This document shows, one piece after another, positions 43,302 to 52,266 of a stretch of 64,000 nt of DNA. Within the stretch, counting starts at the first letter, position 1, and each line of letters begins with the position of its first letter. A program made the position numbers and the translations under genes. The notes beneath the pieces are model-generated. The model saw nothing but the letters and a program-made list of their open reading frames with translations, was not told the DNA's origin and searched no databases. The stretch comes from Tissierellales bacterium (GTDB taxonomy: Bacteria; Bacillota; Clostridia; Tissierellales; Sedimentibacteraceae), in NCBI GenBank assembly GCA_018433765.1, contig JAHDQO010000021.1, forward strand, positions 186,001-250,000, in the 5' to 3' direction.

Positions 43302-44231
43302 TTATTTTGAGTATTGAGCTTTTATTCTTGGATCTAAATATCCATATAGTAAGTCAACAATCAAATTACATAAACTAAATATTGCTGCGAGAAAAATAAC
43401 CCCTGCCATTACCACAGGAATATCTTTTGTTCCTATAGCATCAAACATAAACGTTCCTACTCCTTGAATTGCAAATACTTTTTCTATTATCAAAGTACCA
43501 CCTAATCCTCTAGCAAAAGACATCCCTACGACAGTAACTATAGGAATCAATGCATTTCTTAATGAATGTTTAAAAACTATTATTTTTTCATATACCCCTT
43601 TAGCCCTAGCAGTTCTTATATAATCTTGTCTAATTACTTCTAGCATAGATGATCTAGTTAATCTAATTAAAGATGCTGCTTGACCTATAGCCATAATGCC
43701 TACTGGCATAATATATCCTTTCCAGCTTTCTAGTCCTGTAGATGGCAAAATTTCTAAATTTAACGAAAATAGAATTATCAGCATAAAACCTAACCAAAAA
43801 GTCGGTATAGAAGCTATAAGCAGTGCAAAAAACGTTGAAAAAACATCTAAGGCACTATATTGTTTTACTGCTGATAATATTCCTATAGGTATTCCTATAA
43901 TAGTTCCAATAAGCAATGATAATATTACCAATTTTAATGTTGTTGGTAATCTCACCATTAAATCATCAAAAACAGGTCTTTGGGTTCTATATGATACTCC
44001 AAAATCTCCTTTTAATATATCTATAATATAATTACCAAACTTTAAAGGTAGCGGGTCATAAAAACCAAACTCATCATTTAATTTATCTACAGCTTCTTGA
44101 GTTGCACCCTGCCCTAAAATCATTCTCCCCGGATCTCCCGGTGTAAGCGACATGATAAAAAATACTATTAATGTAATACCCAATAAAATTGGAATCATAA
44201 GTAGAATTCTTTTTATAACATATTTATACAT
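43302..44231 (-). CDS. Oligopeptide/dipeptide ABC transporter permease (OppB/DppB-like)
   Basis: A 309-aa permease with the OppB start (YVIKRILLMIPILLGITL in part), FIMSLTPGDPGRMILG loop, and EAA motif YIRTARAKGVYEKIIVFKH (in part) that docks the ATPases. ATG 44231 is chosen because it follows GAGAGG by nine bases; ATGs further upstream have none. It is preceded by a structured intergenic region after the binding-protein gene, which could lower permease expression relative to the binding protein. Confidence 0.94.
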   Translation of the reverse strand: MYKYVIKRILLMIPILLGITLIVFFIMSLTPGDPGRMILGQGATQEAVDKLNDEFGFYDPLPLKFGNYIIDILKGDFGVSYRTQRPVFDDLMVRLPTTLKLVILSLLIGTIIGIPIGILSAVKQYSALDVFSTFFALLIASIPTFWLGFMLIILFSLNLEILPSTGLESWKGYIMPVGIMAIGQAASLIRLTRSSMLEVIRQDYIRTARAKGVYEKIIVFKHSLRNALIPIVTVVGMSFARGLGGTLIIEKVFAIQGVGTFMFDAIGTKDIPVVMAGVIFLAAIFSLCNLIVDLLYGYLDPRIKAQYSK

Positions 44232-44341
44232 ATAATACATCCTCTCAATACATAGTACTTGAGAGTCTTTTACAAGGCTCCCATGCTTATTGACAAACAT
44301 TTACTTCTTAAAACTTCAAGCTGCCAAAATCTTTTTTTAGT

Positions 44342-44386
44342 TTATTGACTTTGTCAATAAGCTGAGAGCCTTCGGTAAGGCTCTCT
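44342..44386 (-). terminator. Paired hairpins between the binding-protein and permease genes
   Basis: Two adjacent hairpins lie after the binding-protein stop: GAGAGCC/GGCTCTC at about 44364-44386 and TTATTGAC/GTCAATAA at about 44342-44360. Neither has a good T-run, so this looks like partial attenuation or mRNA stabilisation, a common device for making more binding protein than permease. Confidence 0.55.
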
Positions 44387-44395
44387 ATGTTGTTG

Positions 44396-45928
44396 CTACC
44401 AGCTTAATTTATAAACATTAAATTGAACGAATAATTCTTCTACATTTTTTAACTGTTTGTTTGCTAAAAATATATCATCTCGCCAAAACAATGGTATTAT
44501 CGGCACTTCATCATTTACAATTTTTTGTACTAATTCAGCTTTTGGATTTCTTTCTTTAGGATTTATAGAGCTGTTTAATACATGCAATGCCTCATCTAAT
44601 TGTGTATTAGAATAATATGACAAATTATACATTTCTCCAGTTTCAAGCATAGTAGAAACCTGTGATGCATCAGTTGTACTATTGTCAACAGCAAACCATC
44701 CCATTTCATGTTTACCATCTACCATATCTTGAATAAAAGCTGACGACTCTATGCTTTGTATACTTACGTCAATGTTAATTTCTTTCAAATTAGCTTGGAC
44801 CATTTCTGCAATTTTATTAGAATATCCTTCAGTTATAAGTATTTGTAATTTAAAACCATCTTCATAACCAGCTTCTTTCAAAAGTTCTTTAGCTTTATCA
44901 ACATCATATTGTCTATATTCAATAGAATCACTATATCCTTCTGCATCTTTTCTTACAACCGAATCAACTACAGTAGCATATCCTTCAAGAGCTGATATGG
45001 CAACTGAATCCTTATCAATAGCATGTGCAATAGCTTGTCTTACTTTAACATTATTAAGTGGTTCTTTATTTGTGTTTAACACTAAATAATTAAAATGAAA
45101 AGAAGGACTCTCATAAATTGATACTTTCTCTTTATCTATTGCAGGTATATCTGCTGCAGAAATATTGTCTGTAAAATCAACTTCTCCTGATTCAACTGCT
45201 ATTGTTGCAGTTGTTGGCTCTGGTAAAAATCTAAATACAGCTTCTTTAATTGGTGCAGCGCCCCAATGATAATCTTCAAATCTTTCTAATATTACTTTAC
45301 TTCCTCGTTCCCACTCTTTTATAACATATGGTCCAGTTCCTACAGGATTTTCATAAAAAGCTTCAGCACCTGCACTTTCTCTAGCATTTTTTGATATAAT
45401 GCCAGCACCGTCTGGTCTACATAATTTTTCTAAAAAAATAACATATGGTTCTTTAAGCTTAATTTCAACTTTATATGGATCTAAAACTGTTATACTTTCC
45501 ATTTTGTTTAAAGAACTTGTAAAAGGAGATTCTTTTGCTAAATCTAGTGAATATTTTACATCTTCAGCTGTTAACTCCGTTCCATCATGAAACTTAACAC
45601 CTTCTTTTAAGTCAAATGTATATACTAATCCATCATCACTAATGTTCCAATCTGTAGCTAAATTTCCTACAATATTTCTATTTTCATCATATTGTACTAA
45701 ACCATCAAACAATTGAAGTTCAACAGTATTTGAAAATCCATCTCCAGTTTGAGTAGGATCAAATCCTAATGGTTCTCCGCGAACACCAAGAACTACATCT
45801 TCTCTTTTTTGTTCTGCATTTTGCTCATTAACTGGTACTCCATTTTCTGTCTTTCCTCCGCAACCTGATAGCACTGAAAATAACATTGTTATTATCAGAA
45901 AATTAGCAAACATTTTCCTCATATTCAT
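44396..45928 (-). CDS. Oligopeptide/dipeptide ABC transporter substrate-binding lipoprotein
   Basis: A 510-aa family 5 solute-binding protein. Signal peptide with lipobox (FSVLSGC) anchors it to the membrane. Family hallmarks are FDPTQTGDGFSNTVELQLFDGLV (in part), WNISDDGLVYTFDLKEGVKFHDG (in part) and NVKVRQAIAHAID. These proteins bind peptides, nickel complexes or small amides. AAGGAGGAG precedes the ATG at 45928. It is first in the Opp operon that also contains the nitrilase and the D-threonine-aldolase-like genes, so peptides with D- or modified residues are a plausible cargo. Confidence 0.93.
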   Translation of the reverse strand: MNMRKMFANFLIITMLFSVLSGCGGKTENGVPVNEQNAEQKREDVVLGVRGEPLGFDPTQTGDGFSNTVELQLFDGLVQYDENRNIVGNLATDWNISDDGLVYTFDLKEGVKFHDGTELTAEDVKYSLDLAKESPFTSSLNKMESITVLDPYKVEIKLKEPYVIFLEKLCRPDGAGIISKNARESAGAEAFYENPVGTGPYVIKEWERGSKVILERFEDYHWGAAPIKEAVFRFLPEPTTATIAVESGEVDFTDNISAADIPAIDKEKVSIYESPSFHFNYLVLNTNKEPLNNVKVRQAIAHAIDKDSVAISALEGYATVVDSVVRKDAEGYSDSIEYRQYDVDKAKELLKEAGYEDGFKLQILITEGYSNKIAEMVQANLKEINIDVSIQSIESSAFIQDMVDGKHEMGWFAVDNSTTDASQVSTMLETGEMYNLSYYSNTQLDEALHVLNSSINPKERNPKAELVQKIVNDEVPIIPLFWRDDIFLANKQLKNVEELFVQFNVYKLSW

Positions 45929-46109
45929 TTTTACTCCTCCTTGTTAACTTATTTTAAGTTATGTTAATTATATATTAACATATTTGACGTTGAATCTCAA
46001 GTGTTTTTTAAGTTCGACTTTACTTAATTTAAACTAATACATATTGAATCAACAATATTTTAAATAGTTATATATCTGTTAAGTATGTTTTAACTTTGTT
46101 GGCAAAAAC

Positions 46110-48038
46110 TTATATTTTGCTAGACTGTCCTGATATAGTTATGCTTTCAATAAAATAATCATATTCTATATTTTTTTTAACATCCATATCCACATAAACT
46201 GATGTATTTAAATTAATACTATTATTCAAAAGATTATATTCTTCTTTATTCTTTTCTTTTCTATATATTTTATAATGAAGAAAATCTTTTTCTTTTGCTG
46301 ACTGCCATTTCAAGAAAATTTGCCTGTTACCATTTGCTCCTATTTCTTCTTCTTGCTTTATAATTATAGGTTTATTAGGTTTATTACAGGTTTTAGGCAT
46401 AAGCATTATTAATGAAACTCCATGATGTGGTATATTTGTCTCCACTATTAATTTTTTACCATCAATGAATATATCCTCTATAGGTTCATATATTTCTAGA
46501 TTTTCATTAGCTCTTAATTGTTTTATTTGTTCTATGCTTGGTTTTTTAGGTTTACCCATCTGTTCCCAACAATTGTATGAACTGCTGTGTGTCTTATCTA
46601 TTCTATAATGAACCTTTTTATATTCTCCTTTAAATGGTAAGTTTTCTATATCCAGTATAAACTTAAGTGGATTTCTTCCTCCCTCTTCTACACTATCTTC
46701 AAAGTTCCAAATCATTACTGCCATGGATTCTTCATCAAAGGTAGGTAAAACTCCATATTTAAATCCAAATCCATAATCAAATTTTTCTTTTACACTACAC
46801 TTAGGTATTACCCTTTTGTTCCTAAGCTTTGATAATAATACATAGGCATTGAATGCTGGTTTTTTTATTAAATCTGCTGATGGATATTCATATAACGGTG
46901 TTAACTGTGATCTATTGCCGCTAAATAATGATTTTTCCCACTGGAGATGGCAGTTATCACTATCTACAACAGTTAAGTTCATTTTCCATCTGTCAACAGA
47001 CCTTGAATAGTATGCATCAACCATCTTACAAACAAAGCCAGGAAAATAGTGCGTATTTCTAAAATTCATCCAGCTTAATTCATCTGTACCTATATCACCG
47101 CACCAAACTATATCAGATTCATCATTTAAAATTTCAATATTTTTATATTCAGGATATTTATATATAATATTTTTAAATTTATCCAACGTATCAAACAAAT
47201 ATAAATCCATGGAAGGTGAACCATGTTCTACGCCGCCAGCTTTGCAGTGAATAGAAATAAAATCTAATCTCGTTCCCCACTTTCCTGTTGCGTAATTTAC
47301 TCCTTTACTGCAGTGTTCCAAAAATTTAGGTAAAAAGATCATACCAGTTGGCAGCTGCTTTACAGCCGGACCTCCAACTTTTAGTTTTTTATTGATAGAT
47401 AATACTCCATCTACCATGTAATCATACAATGCTAAAAAAGCACTTATATCTGATTTATCTTCTCTCCAAATAGGATATCCATCTGGTTCATTCCAAATCT
47501 CAAAATACCATGTTTCTATTTCCCCATCACCATATCTATCTTGTAAATGTTTGACAAATTCTCTTATTATTGTTCTCCACTCATTATAATCATGAGGTAT
47601 ATTGTGTCTAATTCCATCTTTTCTAATTACAGAAGGGATATATACTGTTTCTACAATAGGCTTAAACCCGTGTTCTAGTATAATGTCATAAACTTTATCT
47701 ACTACTTCCCAATCATATTCTAATTGTCCATTGTCATTTCTTTTTACTACAATATCGGGCTTTTCTTTATATTTATCTAAAAATAACCCTATTGGATTAT
47801 CATTAGGATCACCATGTTTAAAATAATAATCTCCTTCACCATGACAGGTTAAAATATTATGAAGTCTCATATACTTTTTATCATTTAAATCACTTGAATA
47901 TGATGAAAGATAATCGTACATCCTAACAAAATTTTTCATATAAGTGAAATCAGTATTTGCGTATCCAAATGATAGAAAATTAGTGAACATTTCTTTAACA
48001 TCTTTTGAAAAATTTATTTTAACAGGTATTTGTCTCAT
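46110..48038 (-). CDS. GH39-family glycoside hydrolase (alpha-L-iduronidase/beta-xylosidase-like), copy A
   Basis: A 642-aa protein with a TIM-barrel GH39 catalytic domain (about 1-350), a beta-sandwich and a C-terminal fibronectin-like domain (about 560-640). The acid/base glutamate is E184 in EIWNEPDG, and the probable nucleophile E307 in EILNDESDI. The positions and the domain order resemble alpha-L-iduronidase, though beta-xylosidases share the fold. There is no signal peptide, so it acts in the cytoplasm on imported oligosaccharides. It is closely similar throughout to the protein at 50311. It is the last gene of the serine hydrolase-GH39 run. Its role beside peptide genes is unclear; a glycopeptide or a uronic-acid glycoside is possible. 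Confidence 0.83.
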   Translation of the reverse strand: MRQIPVKINFSKDVKEMFTNFLSFGYANTDFTYMKNFVRMYDYLSSYSSDLNDKKYMRLHNILTCHGEGDYYFKHGDPNDNPIGLFLDKYKEKPDIVVKRNDNGQLEYDWEVVDKVYDIILEHGFKPIVETVYIPSVIRKDGIRHNIPHDYNEWRTIIREFVKHLQDRYGDGEIETWYFEIWNEPDGYPIWREDKSDISAFLALYDYMVDGVLSINKKLKVGGPAVKQLPTGMIFLPKFLEHCSKGVNYATGKWGTRLDFISIHCKAGGVEHGSPSMDLYLFDTLDKFKNIIYKYPEYKNIEILNDESDIVWCGDIGTDELSWMNFRNTHYFPGFVCKMVDAYYSRSVDRWKMNLTVVDSDNCHLQWEKSLFSGNRSQLTPLYEYPSADLIKKPAFNAYVLLSKLRNKRVIPKCSVKEKFDYGFGFKYGVLPTFDEESMAVMIWNFEDSVEEGGRNPLKFILDIENLPFKGEYKKVHYRIDKTHSSSYNCWEQMGKPKKPSIEQIKQLRANENLEIYEPIEDIFIDGKKLIVETNIPHHGVSLIMLMPKTCNKPNKPIIIKQEEEIGANGNRQIFLKWQSAKEKDFLHYKIYRKEKNKEEYNLLNNSINLNTSVYVDMDVKKNIEYDYFIESITISGQSSKI

Positions 48039-48056
48039 TGCAACTCCTTTAGCTTT

Positions 48057-48872
48057 TTAATTATCTAAAACCATTACTTCATACGGACAAGTTTGTTTAT
48101 AATATTTAACTTCAATATTTTTATACTGTTCATCTAAATAATCTGCCATTTTTTCTATTGCCCATTCTTCTGCAACATTGTGATTTATTGATATAGTAGA
48201 AATACCTATTTCTTCAGTTAAAACTCCATACCTTACATGTAAGTAATAATCATCTGTTATAATCCCTACGTCTGCTCCTAGCTCTTTCATTTTTATAGTA
48301 TCTACAGAAACGCCTGTACCAGTAGCAACTTTAGAAACTATTTTATTTTTATCTCCGCACAAAAGAACACCATTCTGCTTTAACCCTTTAATTTTTATTA
48401 ATATAGTTTTAGCTAGTTCTTCTAAAGTTATAGGTTTTATTTCTGTCACATAATAAGGATAATTATCAGCTATTATTTTACCTTCTGGAAGAAGACTATC
48501 TCTCCATGTATCTCTAACTCCTAATTTTTTTATCCTATCCCATAAGTCATGGCATCTATAAATAACTATATTATTGTTATTTATGAATTCAAATTTTTCT
48601 TTTTCTTGTTCTAAAGAGAAATTAAATTCAGTTTTATTTGAATCATTTTGTGTTAAAGCTGCTATAGATTCATGACATACTATAAAATTACACCCTTCTT
48701 CATAAGCTTTAACTATATCTTTATATTTAGGTTTCCACATAACTGCAATTTTGTTTATAACAGTATTTTTGTCTCCTGCTTTAAATCCATCAGTAGTACG
48801 TTCCTTTACATCCCACTTCCATAAACTATTAAGATGTTCTTCTATATCCATACATCTAATTTTTTCTGTCAA
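48057..48872 (-). CDS. NIF3-like protein (atypical)
   Basis: A 271-aa protein resembling the NIF3/DUF34 family, a metal-binding fold whose role is uncertain but often linked to cofactor or nucleotide repair. Matching parts are AYEEGCNFIVCHESIA, VATGTGVSVDTIKMKELGADVGIITD and the C-terminal NHNVAEEWAIEKMADYL. The usual HHP metal motif is CHE here, so metal binding may be altered. A TTG at 48872 is the likely start, after AGGAGG and overlapping the upstream serine-hydrolase stop by 17 bases. It is embedded between two members of the duplicated serine hydrolase-GH39 set. Confidence 0.68.
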   Translation of the reverse strand: MTEKIRCMDIEEHLNSLWKWDVKERTTDGFKAGDKNTVINKIAVMWKPKYKDIVKAYEEGCNFIVCHESIAALTQNDSNKTEFNFSLEQEKEKFEFINNNNIVIYRCHDLWDRIKKLGVRDTWRDSLLPEGKIIADNYPYYVTEIKPITLEELAKTILIKIKGLKQNGVLLCGDKNKIVSKVATGTGVSVDTIKMKELGADVGIITDDYYLHVRYGVLTEEIGISTISINHNVAEEWAIEKMADYLDEQYKNIEVKYYKQTCPYEVMVLDN

Positions 48873-50286
48873 AGTATAATATTCCTCCTTCTGATTCTGG
48901 AAGTTCCCATACAAGTTTATTTATTTCACCATTAAAATTATCCTCAAATTTAACTCTCATATAAATATCTGCTTCGTCAAAATATAAAACAAAAGTATTA
49001 TAATGATAATGCTTCAATTCAAATTCAAATGGATGATAGCATAAGAATAGTTTTCCAGATTTATTTATAATCTTTAATTCACCATAACCTTTTTCAGTAT
49101 AAGTTCCTACAAAATCATCTAAATCTCTGCTGTTAGTATTTTTAACAGCCTTATTTAGCAGCATTTCATTATAGCTATTGGATTTTTTACTTGCTTTACT
49201 CATTAAATCATTAAATCTATTAGTCCAGTTAATTTCTTCTAAATTAAGCATCTTGTCAATAATTGCATTAGCCAGTACATAAGTTAATGTAGTGTGATCC
49301 ATATTAGTTAATGTTATAATTCCTAAATTTTCTTCAGGTATCATAGTAACGAGTGATGTCCATCCATATCCATTGCCGCCATGACTTACCATTCTGTAAC
49401 CTCTATAATCATCTATAAACCATCCTAATCCATAGTGAGAAGTACCAAATTCTTTAAAACTAGTAAAAGGTAATATATTTGAAATAGCATGAGGTGAATG
49501 CAGTTGCTTAATATTTTCTTCTGATACTATCTGCTCGCCTTTAAAATTACCTTTGTTTAACATCATCATTGTATAATTAGCCATGTCTATTATTGAGCAT
49601 TTTAACCTACCTGCTGGTGCAGATGCTTTGTGCAATTCTGTTTTATAATCAATTTTGTATAGTTTTTCATTTCTATATCCATATGGAGTCATATGATCAG
49701 AATCGTTAAGCATATCATCTAACTCTATTACACTTCTATTCATTTCTAATGGATTTAATAGTTTCTCAAAAACCATAGTTTCCCATTCTTTTCCCCATAC
49801 TTTATCAGGTATGTAGCCTAAAGTAGCAAATACTTGATTTTGATATCTAGCTTCTTCCCTAAAGCCAGCATATATTTTTAAGTGTTTAATCCTTTTTACA
49901 AATTCATCTCTTTCACCTAGAAAATTAAATCCCATTAAGTCATGTCTCATCATTCCAGTTCTATGACTTCCTAAGTCTTTTAAAGTAACTATCCTATTTA
50001 AGTCTTTATCATTCAATTCAAACTCAGGCATTATTTCAGATACTTTGGTATCCCAAGTAAGACCTTTCTCCTGCAACGCTATTGAAGCAAGTGCAGATGT
50101 AAATGATTTAGTTATTGATGCTATAGGAAATATTGTGTCAGTAGTAACCTCTAATTTATCTTCAACATTTCGTAATCCATGTCCCTGTGCATAAATTATT
50201 TCATTATCTTTTATTACTGCAACTGCAGCTCCTGGAACATGCATTTCATTCATTGCATTATCAATTAAATTTCTTAACCAATTCAT
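48856..50286 (-). CDS. Beta-lactamase-fold serine hydrolase (class C/esterase/D-aminopeptidase-like), copy A
   Basis: A 476-aa cytoplasmic protein of the serine beta-lactamase/D-Ala-D-Ala carboxypeptidase superfamily (S12 type). The catalytic SxxK is S57-I-T-K60, a YQN follows near residue 145, and the third motif HGGNGYG lies near 300. A C-terminal lipocalin-like domain follows (about 370-476). Family members include D-aminopeptidases, esterases and amidases; no signal peptide is visible, unlike secreted carboxypeptidases. ATG 50286 follows GGAGG. It is paired with the NIF3-like and GH39 genes and is homologous to the protein at 52267. D-amino-acid peptide or ester hydrolysis is likely but not certain. 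Confidence 0.83.
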   Translation of the reverse strand: MNWLRNLIDNAMNEMHVPGAAVAVIKDNEIIYAQGHGLRNVEDKLEVTTDTIFPIASITKSFTSALASIALQEKGLTWDTKVSEIMPEFELNDKDLNRIVTLKDLGSHRTGMMRHDLMGFNFLGERDEFVKRIKHLKIYAGFREEARYQNQVFATLGYIPDKVWGKEWETMVFEKLLNPLEMNRSVIELDDMLNDSDHMTPYGYRNEKLYKIDYKTELHKASAPAGRLKCSIIDMANYTMMMLNKGNFKGEQIVSEENIKQLHSPHAISNILPFTSFKEFGTSHYGLGWFIDDYRGYRMVSHGGNGYGWTSLVTMIPEENLGIITLTNMDHTTLTYVLANAIIDKMLNLEEINWTNRFNDLMSKASKKSNSYNEMLLNKAVKNTNSRDLDDFVGTYTEKGYGELKIINKSGKLFLCYHPFEFELKHYHYNTFVLYFDEADIYMRVKFEDNFNGEINKLVWELPESEGGILYFDRKN

Positions 50287-50310
50287 TAACTTAACCTCCA
50301 CTTTTTATAT

Positions 50311-52227
50311 TTAGTCACTGCATACTTTAGACATGTTTACAGTTTTAACTAAATAATCATATTTAATATTTTCTTCAACATCCATATCCACATATACTGC
50401 TGTATTTAGATTGATATTGTCACAAATTAATTTGTATTCTTCTTCTTCTTTTTCTTTTCTGTACAATTTATAATGTAGAAAATCTTTTTCTTCTGCTGGC
50501 TTCCATTTTAAGAAGATTTGTCTATTACCGTTTGCTCCTATTTCTTCTTCTTGTTTTATAATTACAGGTCTATTAGGTTTATTATCATTTTTAGGTGCAA
50601 ACATTATTAATGAAATACCATGATGAGGAACATCTACTTCTATTACTAATTTTCCATCAATAGATATATCCTTTATAGGTTCATATATTTCAAGATTTTC
50701 ATTAGCTCTTAACTCTTTTATTTGTTCTATACTTGGTTTTTTAGGTTTACCCATTTGTTTCCAACAATCGTATGAACTGCTGTGTGTCTTATCTATTCGA
50801 TAATGTACCTTTTTATATTCTCCTTTAAATGGTATGTTCTCTACATCTAATATAAACTTAAGCGGGTCTCTACCCCCTTCTTCTACGCTATCCTCAAAGT
50901 TCCAAACCATTAATGCAATAGATTCATCATCAAATGTAGGTAAAACTCCATATTTAAATCCAAATCCATAATCATATTTTTCTTTTACATGACACTTAGG
51001 TATTGCCCTTTTACTCCTAAGCTTTGATAATAATACGTAAGCATTGAAAGCTGGTTTTTTTATCAAATCTGTTGATGGATATTCAAATAATGGTGTTAAT
51101 TGAGATCTATTGCCGCTAAACAAAGATTTTTCCCATTGAATATGGCAGTTATCACTATCTACTATCGTTACATTCATTCCTAATTTATCTATTAATCTTT
51201 CGTGATATGCATCCACCATTTTACATACAAATCCGGGAAAATAATGAGTATTTCTAAAGTTCATCCAGCTCAAATCATCTGTTCCTACATCACCAGACCA
51301 AACTATATCTGACTCATCATTAAAAATTTCAATATCTTTATATTCTGAATATTTAAATATAATATTTTTGAATTTTTCCATAGAATCAAACATATATAAA
51401 TCCATTGACGGCGAATTATGTTCTACTCCTCCACCTTTACAATGAACAGATATAAAGTCTAATCTTGTACCCCACTTACCTGTTGCATAATTAACACCTC
51501 TACTACAGTGTTCTAAGAATTTTGGCAGAAAATACATTCCCGATTCCAATTGTCTTAAAGCTGGTCCTCCAACCTTCAGTTTATTATTAATTGATAAAAC
51601 TCCATCAACCATATAATCATACAAGGCAAAGAAACTGCTCAAGTCTGCATCTTCTTCCTGCCATAATGGTATACCATCTGGTTCATTCCAAACTTCAAAA
51701 TACCATTTTTCAATTTCTTCTTTACCATATCTATTTTGCAAATGTGTTACAAATTCTTTTAGAACTAATCTCCATTCGCTATAGTCTTCTGGTATATAGA
51801 GATGTGTATTTTTTCTTCTTATTACTGTAGGCATAAATATAGTCTCTACGATAGGTATGAACCCATGTTCAAGCATAATATCATATACTCTGTCAACTAT
51901 TACCCAGTTGTATTTAAGCTTTCCGTTTTTATCTCTACTAACTACTACATCTTGAAAGCTATCTTCTCTCTCATCTCTGTGATCTCTAGTATTGCCATAA
52001 GTTTTACCTTCAACTCTAAAAAAATAATCTCCTCTACCATGACATGTTAAGATATTGTGTACTCTCATATATTTCTTTCCATTATGATAAGATGATAGGT
52101 AATCATACATTTTCTTAGTTGGCTCAGTATAGGTATAATCAGAGTTTGCATACCCAAATGCAATAAAGTTATCAATATTTATGCTTTTATAGTCATATAG
52201 ATTAATTTTAACTGGTATTTTTTTCAT
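50311..52227 (-). CDS. GH39-family glycoside hydrolase (alpha-L-iduronidase/beta-xylosidase-like), copy B
   Basis: A 638-aa close paralogue of the enzyme at 46110, collinear over its whole length. The acid/base is E182 (EVWNEPDG) and the nucleophile E305 (EIFNDESDI), near the human alpha-L-iduronidase positions I recall (E182/E299). A C-terminal fibronectin-like domain is at about 560-638. ATG 52227 follows AAAGGAATGG. It has no signal peptide. It sits 24 bases from the serine hydrolase downstream and 39 from the one upstream. Two diverged paralogues suggest different linkages or substituents of the same substrate class. Confidence 0.83.
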   Translation of the reverse strand: MKKIPVKINLYDYKSINIDNFIAFGYANSDYTYTEPTKKMYDYLSSYHNGKKYMRVHNILTCHGRGDYFFRVEGKTYGNTRDHRDEREDSFQDVVVSRDKNGKLKYNWVIVDRVYDIMLEHGFIPIVETIFMPTVIRRKNTHLYIPEDYSEWRLVLKEFVTHLQNRYGKEEIEKWYFEVWNEPDGIPLWQEEDADLSSFFALYDYMVDGVLSINNKLKVGGPALRQLESGMYFLPKFLEHCSRGVNYATGKWGTRLDFISVHCKGGGVEHNSPSMDLYMFDSMEKFKNIIFKYSEYKDIEIFNDESDIVWSGDVGTDDLSWMNFRNTHYFPGFVCKMVDAYHERLIDKLGMNVTIVDSDNCHIQWEKSLFSGNRSQLTPLFEYPSTDLIKKPAFNAYVLLSKLRSKRAIPKCHVKEKYDYGFGFKYGVLPTFDDESIALMVWNFEDSVEEGGRDPLKFILDVENIPFKGEYKKVHYRIDKTHSSSYDCWKQMGKPKKPSIEQIKELRANENLEIYEPIKDISIDGKLVIEVDVPHHGISLIMFAPKNDNKPNRPVIIKQEEEIGANGNRQIFLKWKPAEEKDFLHYKLYRKEKEEEEYKLICDNINLNTAVYVDMDVEENIKYDYLVKTVNMSKVCSD

Positions 52228-52266
52228 ACAACCATTCCTTTCACTCTGCATTAAGCAAGGTTTATA

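Noticed and set aside
46110-52227. GH39 pair as recent mobile duplication
   Set aside because: The flanks lack insertion sequences or direct target repeats, and the paired serine hydrolases are strongly diverged, so an older duplication is the simpler reading.
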